Shown here piece after piece: positions 5,409 to 5,853 of a stretch of DNA of 5,853 bases. The DNA is taken from the NCBI GenBank assembly GCA_030592165.1, contig JAUVKC010000065.1, positions 1-5,853 on the forward strand. The letters are read 5' to 3'. Each line of letters begins with the position of its first letter. Within the stretch, counting starts at the first letter, position 1. The notes beneath the pieces were generated by a model, which was not told the origin of the DNA, did no database searches, and worked only from the letters and a program-made list of their open reading frames with translations. The position numbers and the translations under genes were made by a program. Origin of the DNA: Candidatus Buchananbacteria bacterium. GTDB taxonomy: Bacteria > Patescibacteriota > Patescibacteriia > CAIXNZ01.

Positions 5409-5853
5409 ATGTTTAATAAAAAGAAAAAAATTGAAGATTTAAACAAATTGCTTGATAAAGCTATCAAAAGCAAGGATTTTGATCAGGTAATAAATGAATC
5501 AAATGATAAAGAAATTGCTTCTTTGCTTAGTGTTAGTAAAAAAATAAGTCATTCAGTCAATAATATTGATAAAGAAAACAGGGAACTAGCCAAAACACGG
5601 ATTTTGAATAATATTATCAACACACCAAGACAGGAGCCAAAAGCTAAATTTAGTTTACATTCACTTAGATTAAAATCATTTAATCTTCAAGTAGCTTCTT
5701 TGGCTGTTATTTTATTGCTTGTTGGTGTTGGTGGCTATTATCTAACCCAGTTTACTGGTGGACCAGAGGCGTTACGAGCTCATTTAGTTCAGGCTGGTCA
5801 GGCTAATGTACCTGTTTCAACACCTATCAAATTTGAGTTTCCTTACCCTAATG
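5409..5853 (+). CDS. Probable membrane-anchored anti-sigma factor (partial, 3' end outside window)
   Basis: An ATG at 5409, three bases after the sigma factor stop, opens a frame that stays open to the window edge: 148 full codons plus one base. Residues 1-90 are charged and helical-looking, with a Lys-rich start (MFNKKKKIEDLNKLLDKAI), an EIASLL segment and a NRELAKTRILNNII segment. This is a plausible cytoplasmic sigma-binding part. Residues about 92-112 form one membrane segment (VASLAVILLLVGVGGYYL). After it, residues 113-148 would lie outside and end in VPVSTPIKFEFPYPN, which looks like the start of an SbsA/Big-type Ig-like strand (compare 'v.spI.f.F..PM'). The anti-sigma call rests on gene order and topology, since no classical zinc-binding HxxxCxxC motif is present. 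With the sigma factor it would form a signal-transducing pair in which the outer domain senses the envelope. It could also be an unrelated membrane protein. Confidence 0.75.
   Translation, partial: MFNKKKKIEDLNKLLDKAIKSKDFDQVINESNDKEIASLLSVSKKISHSVNNIDKENRELAKTRILNNIINTPRQEPKAKFSLHSLRLKSFNLQVASLAVILLLVGVGGYYLTQFTGGPEALRAHLVQAGQANVPVSTPIKFEFPYPN

Noticed and set aside
1..5853. TGA recoded as glycine, as in some Patescibacteria lineages
   Set aside because: All genes read through with standard code and normal GGN glycine codons; no gene has an in-frame TGA.
1..5853. tRNA, rRNA, CRISPR array, insertion sequence or riboswitch
   Set aside because: No spaced direct repeats, terminal inverted repeats, transposase or recognisable RNA folds were seen; gaps between genes are too short (at most 78 bases) to hold most of these.

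Overview
The window is AT-rich (my estimate is roughly 30-33% GC). It reads as a compact bacterial genome segment that uses the standard code: all six stop codons seen are TAA, and no in-frame TGA needs to be recoded. The gene content suggests a member of the Candidate Phyla Radiation (Patescibacteria): a Gmad2-type Ig-like protein with an N-terminal ECVAAGNPVMESYP motif, secreted proteins with no obvious relatives, and an ECF sigma factor next to a membrane-anchored protein. The assignment is by protein style only. There is no rRNA or ribosomal protein gene to anchor it.

Left half (1-2888): four same-strand genes separated by 1, 13 and 3 bases, so almost certainly one operon. All four look membrane-bound or exported. 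They are the C-terminal end of a single-pass membrane protein, a membrane-anchored Gmad2 protein, a Cys-rich lipoprotein with a possible OB-like tail, and a secreted protein built from three ~90-residue repeats, each carrying one cysteine pair. A clear intrinsic terminator at 2903-2929 closes this unit.

Right half (2928-5853): a membrane-anchored fusion of a Memo-family domain and a CapA-family metallophosphatase domain, then an ECF sigma factor, then the start of a probable membrane anti-sigma factor that runs off the window. The fusion gene and the sigma gene each have the same two-part sequence just upstream, TTGTAAT - 16 bases - CGTTATA, with identical spacing. It resembles an ECF promoter (TGTAA-type -35, CGT-type -10). 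It suggests that the sigma factor controls itself and the fusion gene, and that the transcripts begin at or within a few bases of the start codons.

Working model (inference): an envelope-sensing regulon. The membrane protein at the right edge would hold the ECF sigma factor until a signal outside the membrane releases it. The sigma factor then raises its own operon and the Memo-CapA enzyme at the cell surface. The upstream operon supplies further surface proteins, but nothing in the sequence ties it to the same switch.
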